Shown one piece after another: positions 9,687 to 20,353 of a stretch of 64,000 nucleotides of DNA; position 1 is the stretch's first letter; the number at the start of each line of letters is the position of its first letter. The position numbers and the translations under genes are program-made. Source of the stretch: Mercurialis annua (lineage: Eukaryota; Streptophyta; Magnoliopsida; Malpighiales; Euphorbiaceae). The stretch covers positions 11,658,501 to 11,722,500 of the forward strand of contig NC_065576.1 of the NCBI RefSeq assembly GCF_937616625.2, in the 5' to 3' direction. Below the pieces are notes generated by a model that searched no databases, was not told the DNA's origin, and saw nothing but the letters and a program-made list of their open reading frames with translations.

Positions 9687-10333
9687 TGTAGACAGCTAAT
9701 TTTCCAGACAGGTAAAAAATGATAAGGGACTGAAGCGTCAAATGACGATTTCCAGAGAAATCTGTCCGGGTGACGAGCTATCGATTTGCTTGCTGGAATC
9801 CAAGCATGCGAAATCTATGCATAGCTGTAAACATGGAGGATTAAAACGTAATTAGCCGTAAATAGCCTATAAAAATCCGAAGAGATTGTAGTCTAAGTAT
9901 AGAAATTGGACTAATTGCAATTTTTTAGAAGTTTATGGGCTAATTTGCAAGTTTTACGGACTAAAATTGACCATAACCAAACCCATAGGGTCTTAGTATC
10001 CTTTTTGACAATTTTAGGCACCAAAATTGACTTTTAGCACCTTTTTAATTAGTTAGCAAGTCAAAATCCGAAAATCAAAGTTAATATCCTAAAGTAAATA
10101 GTTTAAATTCTAAAATTCTAATCCTAATCCTAGAAGCATATCACTTAATTAGCAGTTCTTCAACATCAAATCAAATTCTAACAGGATAAAACTGTAAATA
10201 TAATTAAGTAAACCGTAAACCTAATTCACCACTGTAAATTCAGCCTTAACTTAGCTGAGTTAAAGGTCGGACCAGAAACACAAAAACCCTAAAAGCTGGA
10301 ATTCGACCTCCACCTCTAAAAGCCTAGTTGAAT

Positions 10334-10375
<42 letters not shown>

Positions 10376-13317
10376 GATTCCAGAACCTGAAACACTAAAT
10401 ACGTGTTAATTCTCCAAGAACACAACCCTGCACAGACTCAAAGCCGGATTCCGCATCCACTTCGCCAGTAAACGAGCCAAGGACTCAGACCGGTAATTAT
10501 GAGGACCCTCTCTTTATTGCTTTTTATATTCATGCATGTTGAATCTAATCGCATAAAATTGCATGTTTTAGCTTGTTGTTGATTTTTGCCATGAAAATTG
10601 CCATATTACCTAAATTCTATATATTTATCAAATTGTCTTGAATTTGATGAAGAAGCATGTTAATGACCAAATTAAGGTGTTTTTTGAGCTTAAATCCAGA
10701 AACCCAATAGTTTAGAGCACATAGAATGCATGTTTAAGCTGTTTTTAAGCCTTTTCGCCATGAAAAATAAGCCTTTAAAGTTGCTGTAAATCAATGATTT
10801 TTGTGTTTAATTCGCGTTTAAACACTCCCAAATTGTTATATTCGTTTTCATTATGCTTTCTATGCATTTTGACTGATTTTACATGTAAATCAGACTTAAA
10901 ACGAGTTGAAAACATTCAAAAAGCGTTGTTGTAAACTACTGCTTCTACCTTAGCCCGCACTGGCGCCACCGCCACTATAACCGGCGCCGTCTCCAGAATG
11001 AAGTGGCGACACCGCCACAATGGACTGCCGGCGCCGACAGTCACACCAGCGCCGTTCTCCTCACTCCCCTGCTTCCCATATTCCCTTCCAGATCCTCCCA
11101 GACTCGATCCAAACATCCAAACGTGTTTTCGGGCTCGTTCGGGCTCGGAATTAGGCCCAATATAGACCCATAAATAGGGATTTTTATGTACTTTAATTAT
11201 CTGCACCGTAACGGGCCAGACCCGATGTAAAACGGACCCCGAATTTCACTAATGTACCATAAAGTATAAACCGGGCCCACGAGCTCGAAGCCCGCAAAAC
11301 CAGAAAATTCCATAGCAGATTCCGGGTTCACCAGAACTCGGAATCAACCGCGGTTTGAATCGAATGAGCTGTATCATCGAAACATATAATTTTGTTTTCT
11401 GACCAAGAGACGGTTCTGACCATAACGTATCCCTGACCTTGGCTTTGCGACAGGGCTGTCGGGGGTTGTTTTGTTAGGCTTTTCGGGGGACGTTCTGGGG
11501 GCGATTTCGAGGTGCTTTCGCCTAGTAACCCGAGGTGTTTTCCGAGCGAACCTAAAACATTTTAAATAAATATTTTTAAACCAAAGTGAGATATTTTAAA
11601 ACGAGGTTTTAAAAGTAAAGTTAAACATTTTTAACAGATTTTAAAAGAGTTAAAGTCAACGTTTAAACGGTTTTAAAAATTTAGCAATCGGTATTGCTAA
11701 ATACTTAGTATATAACTAAGAATGTTTTGACAATTAAGTCTATACTATAAATGGTTTTCTTTTGGTATTTCTATACCTAAAATAACTTATAGAGAGAAGT
11801 TTAAACATTTTCTCAAAATAAGAATTAATAATATGGTTTTAAAAGAAAAGAGACAATAAGTGCTATTTGTTTAAATGATTATATGTTTGACCTTGAACTA
11901 GGTTTCCGAACCTAGAAATTATATAGGAAACATATATTGGTGTGTTTTATCTTGTTTGGTTTGTGTGTTTAGTCCGATCAGCTAGCCAGTAGTCTGACCA
12001 CGACCACATGAGTCTAACACACATACCACAGGAATTAGTATCAGACCTAGCGGTGTTTGTGACTTCATTTGTTTACTTTAGAATATTAGTATTCAATTGT
12101 TTTTAAATCCAAAAATCGCACTAAGTATGAAACTTAACCAAGGAAGATCCACTGAAACGAGCTATCTATTGGGCAACTATAGGACTGTGTGATATCCGGT
12201 GTTAATGAACTAGATGAGAGGTAAAAATTATAAGCATATATACTGGGGTTAGGTTGTGAAGCCAGATGCTTGTCAAGCGGCTTAAACCTAACGGGTAGTC
12301 CTGAGGTGACAGTGACTTAAGTTCCGGCCCAGCAACCCTATACAGAGTTAAGATGGCTGTGATACATACGTATACAGCTCATCCTGTATAAAACAAGAGT
12401 TGAGCATATGCATTATTAATGATAGCACTATAACTTAACAGGACTAGGATTTCATTTGGATCGAAAACTGGTAATATTTTGATATATCTTTTTTTTACCT
12501 ATATGCGATTTTGGTATTTAATTGTATACATATCTACTCACTTAGATATATTTATATTTCTGACTCCGTAGTTGTTTATCATTTTTCAGGTACCTAGCTT
12601 TGGGTCTTGTCGAGCTTCCACCCTTGTCCGTCAGGGAAGCTTTTTCTTGTTGATATGTATATAATACTTTGAACTCTTAGCTGCTGCAGTAGTGTGTATA
12701 AGAGTGTTATGTCAGTGGCCACGTCGGTGTTCCCCTGTTGATATGGATGTTGTTTATAAGTACCAGGTGGCTACTTATTTGGCATGTGGTGTTTAGTTGT
12801 GTCCCTCTGCGGGTAGGCAAGGCTTTATGTCTTTGGTCTGCAAAGACAGTGTGTATAGTTCTGCTGGCCTTATGTTTGTATGCCTGCTGTGCGAGTTTTT
12901 AATATGTTTAATACAACGCTTTAAAACAGAAAGTGTGAGATATTTTATTAAGCATATTATTCGGATGCGTGGTTTGAGACATGGCTGCCTATGAGGCAAG
13001 GCACGTGAGCTAAGTCCCTGGACCACCGCATCGGTTCTCAGAAATGCGCGTGGGTTAGAATAACTAGGGTTATTCAACCAGCATTTGTGAAACAGATTTT
13101 GCTATATGAATATTTTAAGAATTGTCTTTATGTTAAACGGGAAAAAACTGTTTTAACGGCGTTTTTTGAAAACGGATCGTATGCGATGTACAATCTAGAT
13201 TTATATTTGCAAAAAATTTATAGAGGTTTTAGGCTTTTTACGGGTTTCGGAACAACCATTCCCATTCCCTAGCGCCGGTCTCGGCTCGAGTTTCGGGGTG
13301 GAAATCGGGTCGTGACA
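9687..13317 (+). mobile_element. LTR-type sequence, TGTAGACA start, GTCGTGACA end
   Basis: Begins TGTAGACAGCTAATTTTCC abruptly inside the hAT pseudogene. Its first 330 bp match the copy at 13624 and the reverse copies ending at 16473, about 46530 and 54427. The last ~90 bp instead match the 3' ends of the LTRs at 24207 and 34456. TG/CA ends fit an LTR, but flanks GCAGT and ATATG do not match, so it may be a composite or rearranged. A (CA)n run is inside. No real gene is visible; the short ORFs have no recognisable motif. Confidence 0.5.
10337..10373. repeat. (CA)n microsatellite
   Basis: Uninterrupted CA dinucleotide run of 37 bp. Confidence 0.95.
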
Positions 13318-13623
13318 ATATGAAAGTATCTATGTGAGAAATGTGAGTGATTGAGAAGGAATTTGTTCCTCCATTTTTATAGTAAGATATATATGCCCCC
13401 CTTGGAAAGACAGACTAGAGGAAATGCATGGTCATGCTAAATGAACTGATAAAGAGTTATCATTTTTAGTATACTTGCAATTAGGAAACAAATGATTGAA
13501 AAGAATAAGGATAACAATACTATGCCATCTATTCAATTAGAATATCGTGAGACAAAGGGATTAAAATATTCAATGTAAAAGGTTAAGTCAGATTATCAAT
13601 ATTCATATAACTCGGGTAGTCAT
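13318..13623. other. Unassigned 306 bp between LTR fragments
   Basis: AT-rich, with no gene or recognised repeat. It separates the two plus-strand TGTAGACA copies. Confidence 0.4.
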
Positions 13624-14825
13624 TGTAGACACCTATTTTCCGGACAGTTAAAAAGTGATAAGGGACTCAAGCGTCCAATGATGATATCCAGAGAAATTTT
13701 TCTTAATGACAGGCTTGTGGTCCACTTGTCGGATTCAACCTCGTTAGATCTGTTTGTAGTTGCAAAACTTGAGGGATTAAAACGTAACTAGCCGTAAATA
13801 GCCTATAAAAGTCCAAAGAAATTATGATCTAAATCTAAGAAATTGGACTAATTATAATATGTCAGAAATTTTATGGGCCAATTTGCAAGTTTGAAGGTAT
13901 AAATTGACCATAACCAAACTCATATGGTCTTAGAAGTCCTTTTTAACACCTTTAAGCACCAAAGACAACTTTTAACCACAATTTGAAATCTAGAATAAAA
14001 GGGTAATCACAAAAGTCAAAGTTTGAAATCTAGAATAAGTGTAACCTTAAAGGCCGAAGTCTGGAATTTGAAAAAGTTTGACTTAAAGTCACAAAAAAGG
14101 GTGACCCTAAAGGTCGAAGTTTTGAATTGAAAAAGTAATTTAGCCTTACGGGCCGATCAAGTAAATGGACTTTACTTGATTGGGTTTGGATAGTTTTTAA
14201 AAAAACTTGGTAACTTTGAAAATATATTTTTGAAAAAGTTAGGTCGGACCTAAAAAGATGATTTTGAAAAATTGGGTTTGAAAATTGGTTGAAATTTGTT
14301 AGGCCCGGACTGGAAAGTAAAGATTTTTGGAAATCTGGATATGTTTTGGAAAAGTTGATTTTGAAAATGTATGCATACTGGTCAAAATGGGCTTTGGGCC
14401 CTTGATATTCCTCAAACATAAATATTGTATTGGGTAATTCTTTAGAGGGAAGTGACTTGGGTGGAATGCATGGGGGTTGAGTCAAAGGGTATGGTAGTAG
14501 CTGGCTTAGGTCCCCACAACAAATATACCTTTGATGAGTCTCCTAAATAAGCGATCGAGGTACGAGGCTATGAGTGATGTTACTCCACATAAAACACCCT
14601 GGGCATTGTAGCACAACGCCAAGATGTGAGATCGGATATGAGCATCGGAGCTGATAAAAGGGACTCCGAGAGAGTACGATGAGAAGAGAAATTCTAATGC
14701 AATGCAGCAGGTGTTGGATACGTCTAGTAAATTGCTATGATAAATAAGTCGCAAGTTTGTGATCATGTCGAGAGAAAAAATAGTTTAAAAATATTTTTTT
14801 AAGAATGTTTAAAAACAGTGTTGAA
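13624..14825 (+). mobile_element. TGTAGACA-family LTR fragment (plus orientation)
   Basis: Starts TGTAGACACCTATTTTCCGG. It shares with the 9687 copy the string of motifs AAGTGATAAGGGACT, GGATTAAAACGTAA, TAGCCGTAAATAGCC and AATTGACCATAACC over about 330 bp. The right border is uncertain. It lies tail to tail with the minus-strand copy that ends at 16473. Long ORFs here have no recognisable motifs and are probably chance. Confidence 0.55.
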
Positions 14826-16473
14826 ATATCCCTAGTGGACTCGCCACTGCGAGTGTGAGTGGAGTGGCGTCGGGCTCTCCCAACCTTATTGAAACCTCAG
14901 TGGTTTAGTTTGAAAAATGGAGTCACCACCTAGTTTAATTAGGAAATACCTTTTCTACCAACTAGACAATCTCACACGCCTAAGAATGAGATTTCGTGCA
15001 TCAAACTAAAATATTTGGATTCGTGACACAACCAACTCTTGCACTTGATTTATTGACTTTATTAATTTATCAGGCATATCCTAGATAGAAATAATCATCT
15101 AATCAAAGTAGGTAGTCCAAAAATAGAATACTAGAAGGTAAATGACTGGGAAAAAAATTGCTGGAAAGATAATTGCAGAAATGTAAACAGACATTACATT
15201 TAAAACTCGCATATGACTCAATTTGGACTAGCATGGTGAACAAGAAGCAAGTACTCCTAAGTAAGTATCTAACCCTAGGAATTCTAATACATAACAAGCA
15301 AATGTGTGTTTAATTCCTATTACATGCATAAAGTCTAAACCAGATGTAAAACTGGGATTGATTTTATTAATTATCATCTTGAATTCTTATACAACCATTA
15401 ATTACAGTTTTCATGGCATTCTTAGGATTTCTATGTGATTTGATTAGTTTGGAACTAAGTTAATATGATTATCTTATTAAGCTAGTTAATAATGGATCTT
15501 GGCATACTTTCAAAGTAATATACATTATTTACATGCCAGAATAGTAATTGATATACATACAAGGTTAGAAATACTTTTAAACTTCTTTCTAGAATGTGTA
15601 GCGGTTTTATATAGTTTGTATGTCAATATATTTAGATTCAGGATCTTGTCAAAACATGGAATTTGTTCCTCTGTTTGACATGAGTCTACTGGTTCAAACT
15701 AGGGTCGATTTTGAGTCTATATGTACCGGGAATCGCTACTAACAGTTAATGGGCTGGAGATTAGGCTTCAAGCCCCATTATGATATGGCATATGGTACCA
15801 TTGCTTTTTTTGAAACCTGGGGTCATATTCCGGTGCTCCGGACGTATAATCCAGCTTAAATCGTTGTTGCACTAGTTCGTTTTTGAAAAATTAGACTATA
15901 AATAGTCGGTTTGATTAACTAAAGTGGTTAGAACTTGTGTTTTTTATGGATGGAAATATTCGCCCTTGGCAGTGCAATAACGGTTTGTATTTGTGCCATT
16001 TAGGGTTTCCCCCTCGCAATTAGGGTTTTAAGGTGGTATTTATAGAGGTTTTTAGGGTTAGGGTTAGATTTAGGTTTTTAGGTTAGGTTAGAATTCTAAT
16101 TTTAGTTTAATTAATACTAAATTCGAAATAAAAAATACATGCCATGAAAAAAGTGGCAAAAAGAGCCTTCAGGACCATTAAGTTTAGGTTTTGTGCAATT
16201 TATTCTGTCAAACCTACAAATTGGCCCATCAACTTTTAAAGCATTGTAATTAGTCCAATTTTTTAGACTTATATCATAATCCCTTTGAATTTTTATGGAT
16301 CATTTGCGATAATTACACTTCAGTTCTCCAATTTTATCTTACGCATCGATCTAATCCACTTGAATTCTAAATGACGGATCACTAGATTGTCACCTCAATA
16401 GGTGTCTCTGTAAATCATCACTATACGCTTTAATCCTTATCACTTTTTTACCAATCCGGAAAAACTGTCTACA
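14826..16473 (-). mobile_element. TGTAGACA-family LTR fragment, copy A (minus orientation)
   Basis: On the minus strand it starts TGTAGACAGTTTTTCCGGA at 16473 and continues with the same motif order as the 9687 copy. At its other end it shows the phrase AATGGAGTCACCACC, also present in copy B (AATGGAGTCGCCGCC at about 44389) and, inverted, at 56030. It includes CAACCATTAATTACAGTTTT, shared with copies B and D. No coding sequence. It is probably part of a non-autonomous gypsy-type LTR family. Confidence 0.6.
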
Positions 16474-17517
16474 CGTAGGTTATTATTCTTGTTGGGCCTT
16501 CGAACTTTGTAAGCCGAACTCCGACTATGTGGTTCGAGCTATGGCGATATGGGACTTATGGATCGGGATAGCTCTCTGAATTTGTGGGTCGGGTTTAGAC
16601 TTCATCGGATTTAGTGATATTTAAATATTTTGAGGTGACTTCTTCCCTAATAAGTTATGATATGTGATGAACCATTTTGATAGTCCTAATTAAACCGCTA
16701 GCAAGTGATAATAGTATGCTGCTAAAAACAATGTTAAAATAAAAAACAGTTGCGAAAACATTAGAATTAAGCAGTAAGAATGAAGTTAAGGATTGGTGTT
16801 CTGATAAATGTCAGTGGGTCGCCATCCCTATCTCAAGGTAATATGGGGACCCATTCAAACCTATCATTTTCCCAAGGGGACCAAAAATTGATCCTACTTT
16901 CCAATATAGCATTCATTACCTTACCTCTTACCCAAAATAAATTAAAATTCAAACATTTGGATCAAACCACTCATGAGCACTGAAAAAATTGCAAATTCCA
17001 TTGAAATACTTAAATCCCTACATAATTAAAAATATAGGCAATCAGATTTTTTTACGCACCTTCTATCCACATTTATCTATTGTTTTAGATTATTTCATAT
17101 GAATTAAAAAACTATTAAATTATTGATATTAGTTATTTTTATATTTAATTAGTTTTTAAAATCTCATTAAATTTTTTATTGATAAAAATAATAATAAATA
17201 TTCTTCTAATATTTTAAAATGACAAATGTGACAAAATAAAAAAATATTATAAACTGAAAAAAATAAGTAATATGTAAAAAATTTCTACATATATTTAAAA
17301 GTTAAATTAATGTTATACATAATATATGATATCACTCTTATAATAACGTTAAATAAAGTGGACTAGATGTTTTTTCACATAAAATGTCTATTAATAGAAA
17401 ATAAAAGGAGTACTATTCAACATTTTTCCATCCTAGATTGATAAATAGCTTAAGAAAAACTAAAAAAAATAAAAAAAAGGTTTATATGGGAAAAGCTGAG
17501 TTATAGAAAAGAATAAA
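16474..17517. other. Unassigned AT-rich stretch
   Basis: About 1 kb with no gene or recognised element. One short open frame (16780-16983) has no motif. Confidence 0.4.
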
Positions 17518-18478
17518 GACCAAGGGATCAATTCACCCCCTTCACTTGACATAAAATATTAAATGAGTCATTCTAGTCGCTTTTGGTACAAACAGACCAA
17601 AAAGTTGAGTTTTCCTAAAAAGCCCCTTCCCCGCTCTCACCCAAACAAGTGAATTACACTCTCCATAAGAAAATGAATTTTTTTTTTTAAAAAAAATTTA
17701 ATATTTTATTCATCTTTTAAAATAATTCTTGATAATTTTTAGTTTTCATTTGTATCTCTGTAATTTTAGAACTTCAATAATTTGTTTAATTTTTAACAAA
17801 AAATTAGGCACCTTTTTTCCCTTTCTTCTAACCTCCTCCTTCTTCTTTCCTTTTTTTTTTCCGGCCACCGTTCGTCTTCCACCGCCATATGCCTCCGTAC
17901 GCCTCCGCTATCGTTCATCCCTTCTAAGGATGAAAAGAAGTTCATCCGTTCATCCCTAAAAGGGATGATCAGAAGCTCGTTCATCTCTTTTAGCGATGAA
18001 CAAAATTGTTCATCCCTTTGGGGATGAACAACAGTTGTTCATTCCTTAAAGGGTTCATCCCTTTGTCTGTTCATCCATTTAAAGTCTGTTCATCTCTCAA
18101 GGGGATGACCACAAATGGTAGAGGGTTTCATTGGGACGGCGACTGTCGGTAGAACGACGGCGGCGGCTGTTTCCGATGGGGTTAGATTTAGTTTTAATTA
18201 AATTTTTTTGACAATAGGTTTAATTAAGTTTAATTAATGTTAAATAGATTTTTAATTGTGCTTAATCATATTAAACTGAGATTAATTAGATTTAAAAATT
18301 ATAATTAGTTAGTCCACTCTCTTTTTTGTATCTGAGGGGCTTTTTTGATATGAAAATGCAAGTTATGGGTTTTTTTGATACGATAATATAAGTTTTGGGT
18401 CTGTTTATACCAAAAATGGTGAAATTCACTCATTTGCTATTTTGTGCCAAGTTGAGGGGGCGATTTGATCCTCTATTC
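17518..18478. mobile_element. Non-autonomous Mutator-like element (MULE MITE)
   Basis: A 961-bp element with about 80-bp terminal inverted repeats. The left arm has GGGATCAATTCACCCCC and GTACAAACAGACC; the right arm, reverse-complemented, has AGGATCAAATCGCCCCC and GTATAAACAGACC. Both are flanked by the direct repeat AAAGAATAAA (17508-17517 and 18479-18488), in the size range of Mutator target duplications (9 bp, occasionally 8-11). The interior has a GC-richer part and an array of hairpins (17913-18110). No transposase is present. A related single arm occurs at 57935. Confidence 0.85.
17913..18110. repeat. Hairpin array inside the MULE
   Basis: About six imperfect inverted repeats built on GTTCATCCC ... 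GGGATGAAC follow one another, for example GTTCATCTCTTTTAGCGATG and GTTCATCCCTTTGGGGATG, with short spacers of 5-15 bp. Two units are half-repeats only. The array is in the middle of the element, away from the terminal repeats. Confidence 0.85.
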
Positions 18479-18488
18479 AAAGAATAAA

Positions 18489-20348
18489 CATAATGTTAAA
18501 AATTCCTTTAAACTAATTCAAAAGAATATGTAAGGTTTTTTTTAAAAAAATACAGCTTGAGCATTCAATATTTTCAAATAGTGCAAATAAACTAACACAC
18601 TTGAAAAAAAAAACTCACAAAAATAATTAAAAATATGAGATGCTAGGTATTAAAATAAAAATAAACAAAAAATGCTACAGTGTTCTTTCCAAAATATAAA
18701 AGAAACAATAACTTTTTTTTATAGTAAAGCACATGGTTATAAACATTAAGAGGTTATTTTTCAATTAGTCTTTAAAAGAGCAAAATATTTGAAAGAAGTC
18801 AAACCGAAAACCCTTCACCATGTCCCTCTTTCAAAACCCTAAACCTTCCTAGAACCATAACCAAAATCATCCTTACCACCTACCCTCTTCTAAACCCTCA
18901 CCCTCTATCAATATCCTTGATATCAGCTTTTATTTTGAGCACTTCATATATGATTGGAAATAAATAGATTTACAACGTTTTTTTACTAAGTATGGAATCT
19001 ATGGTAGAGTTATTTTGGCCAGGAGAATTTGAATGCAAGTTAAGATTTCTTCATATGGATGGTTTAGTATAGTCTGCTTCTGTTTTATCATAACTAAGAA
19101 TTATTGAGATTGGTTATTCTAAGATTAGGTCTTTTAAGCTCGGTTCCCAAACACTATTCATGCACCTTCAAAAGAGAAGATTGCAACTGTCAAAAAATAG
19201 ATGTTTGTCAAATCCAGAGTAACACACTCTTTTGATTAAAACATTATTTATTCACAAAGTATTAATAAGCACAAGAACTTTCATTTATTATTCTTCCATG
19301 AATTACATCATTTCATACATGTAATGTTACAGCACAAAAAGTTTAATTTGTAGCATATTCATATACATTCGTAGTATCTCACTCTAAACATTTTGTACAC
19401 AACATACTATAAAACTATTAATACAAACTTTTATTCACACTATATACATATTCATACTACAAAATCATTACAAAAGATGCACGTGCAATGAACTCTCTAT
19501 TGGCCCGTCTAAAACGTCTATCAGATGTAAATGTCGAATTAATGCAAATTTTTGTATCTTAAAAAAAATAACACAGAAGGGTGAGCTGCAACTCAATAAA
19601 AAAATATATATAGGTATTGCTAAACATATACATTCACAAGCATTCCAAGTATTTAAAAAATAACTCAAGCGATTATCCGTTCAACATAATAAATAATCAT
19701 AACCAACAACATAGTCCAATGATCATTTCAAGCCAAATATGTTCATATTAATTCAAATCAATATCAACCTTACGTAAGGATATTCGATCATGCGCATAAT
19801 TCACATTTTGGCCCAAATTGCCAGGCAACCAACATACATTATCGGACCGATTCGCCCTTTAGTCAACCAATAAGTCAATCCCACGTTATTGGCCCAAATT
19901 CAATTTTAGGCAACCAACGACTATTATCAACTCTTATTGAATATCCAAATATAGCATGAAATGCTTCTCATAATAAAAACATGACTCACATCAATAATCC
20001 AACCATAATTCTTATGCACAATTACATCTCAAATCAACACACTTGCAATTATAAACAAACGAATATACCAAGTATAGCACTATCTATTCACTTACTTAAT
20101 TCATTGAGTCTCAAACCCGTGAAGTTCATGGCTTATCCGCCGTATTTCCTTCTGGTCTATAAGTACATATTTCACATATATAATCCAAACTCATTCACAA
20201 TGTACAACTATATTTAAAATTTACACAATAAACAAACTAGTAATTTGAATCCCCTTTACTAGGCAAATTTCATGTACCAACTTCAATTAAGCACCAATTC
20301 TAACACAAATATTATCTATGCACAATATTGATATGAGTTTTGTACATA
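18489..20348. other. Unassigned AT-rich sequence, probably old repeat
   Basis: No gene seen. The stretch from about 19200 to 20348 has the look of LTR DNA (repeated GGCCCAAATT and GGCAACCAAC phrases near 19810-19920) and continues after the solo LTR at 24213. I could not find its termini. Confidence 0.35.
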
Positions 20349-20353
20349 TGAGT

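Noticed and set aside
9687..13317. Complete solo LTR
   Set aside because: The ends are TG and CA, but flanking pentamers (GCAGT, ATATG) do not match and the two ends match different families. Kept as an LTR-type block only.
14030..14766. 151- and 86-codon minus-strand frames
   Set aside because: They are in TGTAGACA-family repeat DNA, are rich in Phe/Ser/Leu from AT-rich composition, and have no known motif.
17913..18110. CRISPR-like array
   Set aside because: The repeats are imperfect hairpins with 5-15 bp irregular spacers in a plant transposon, without Cas genes.
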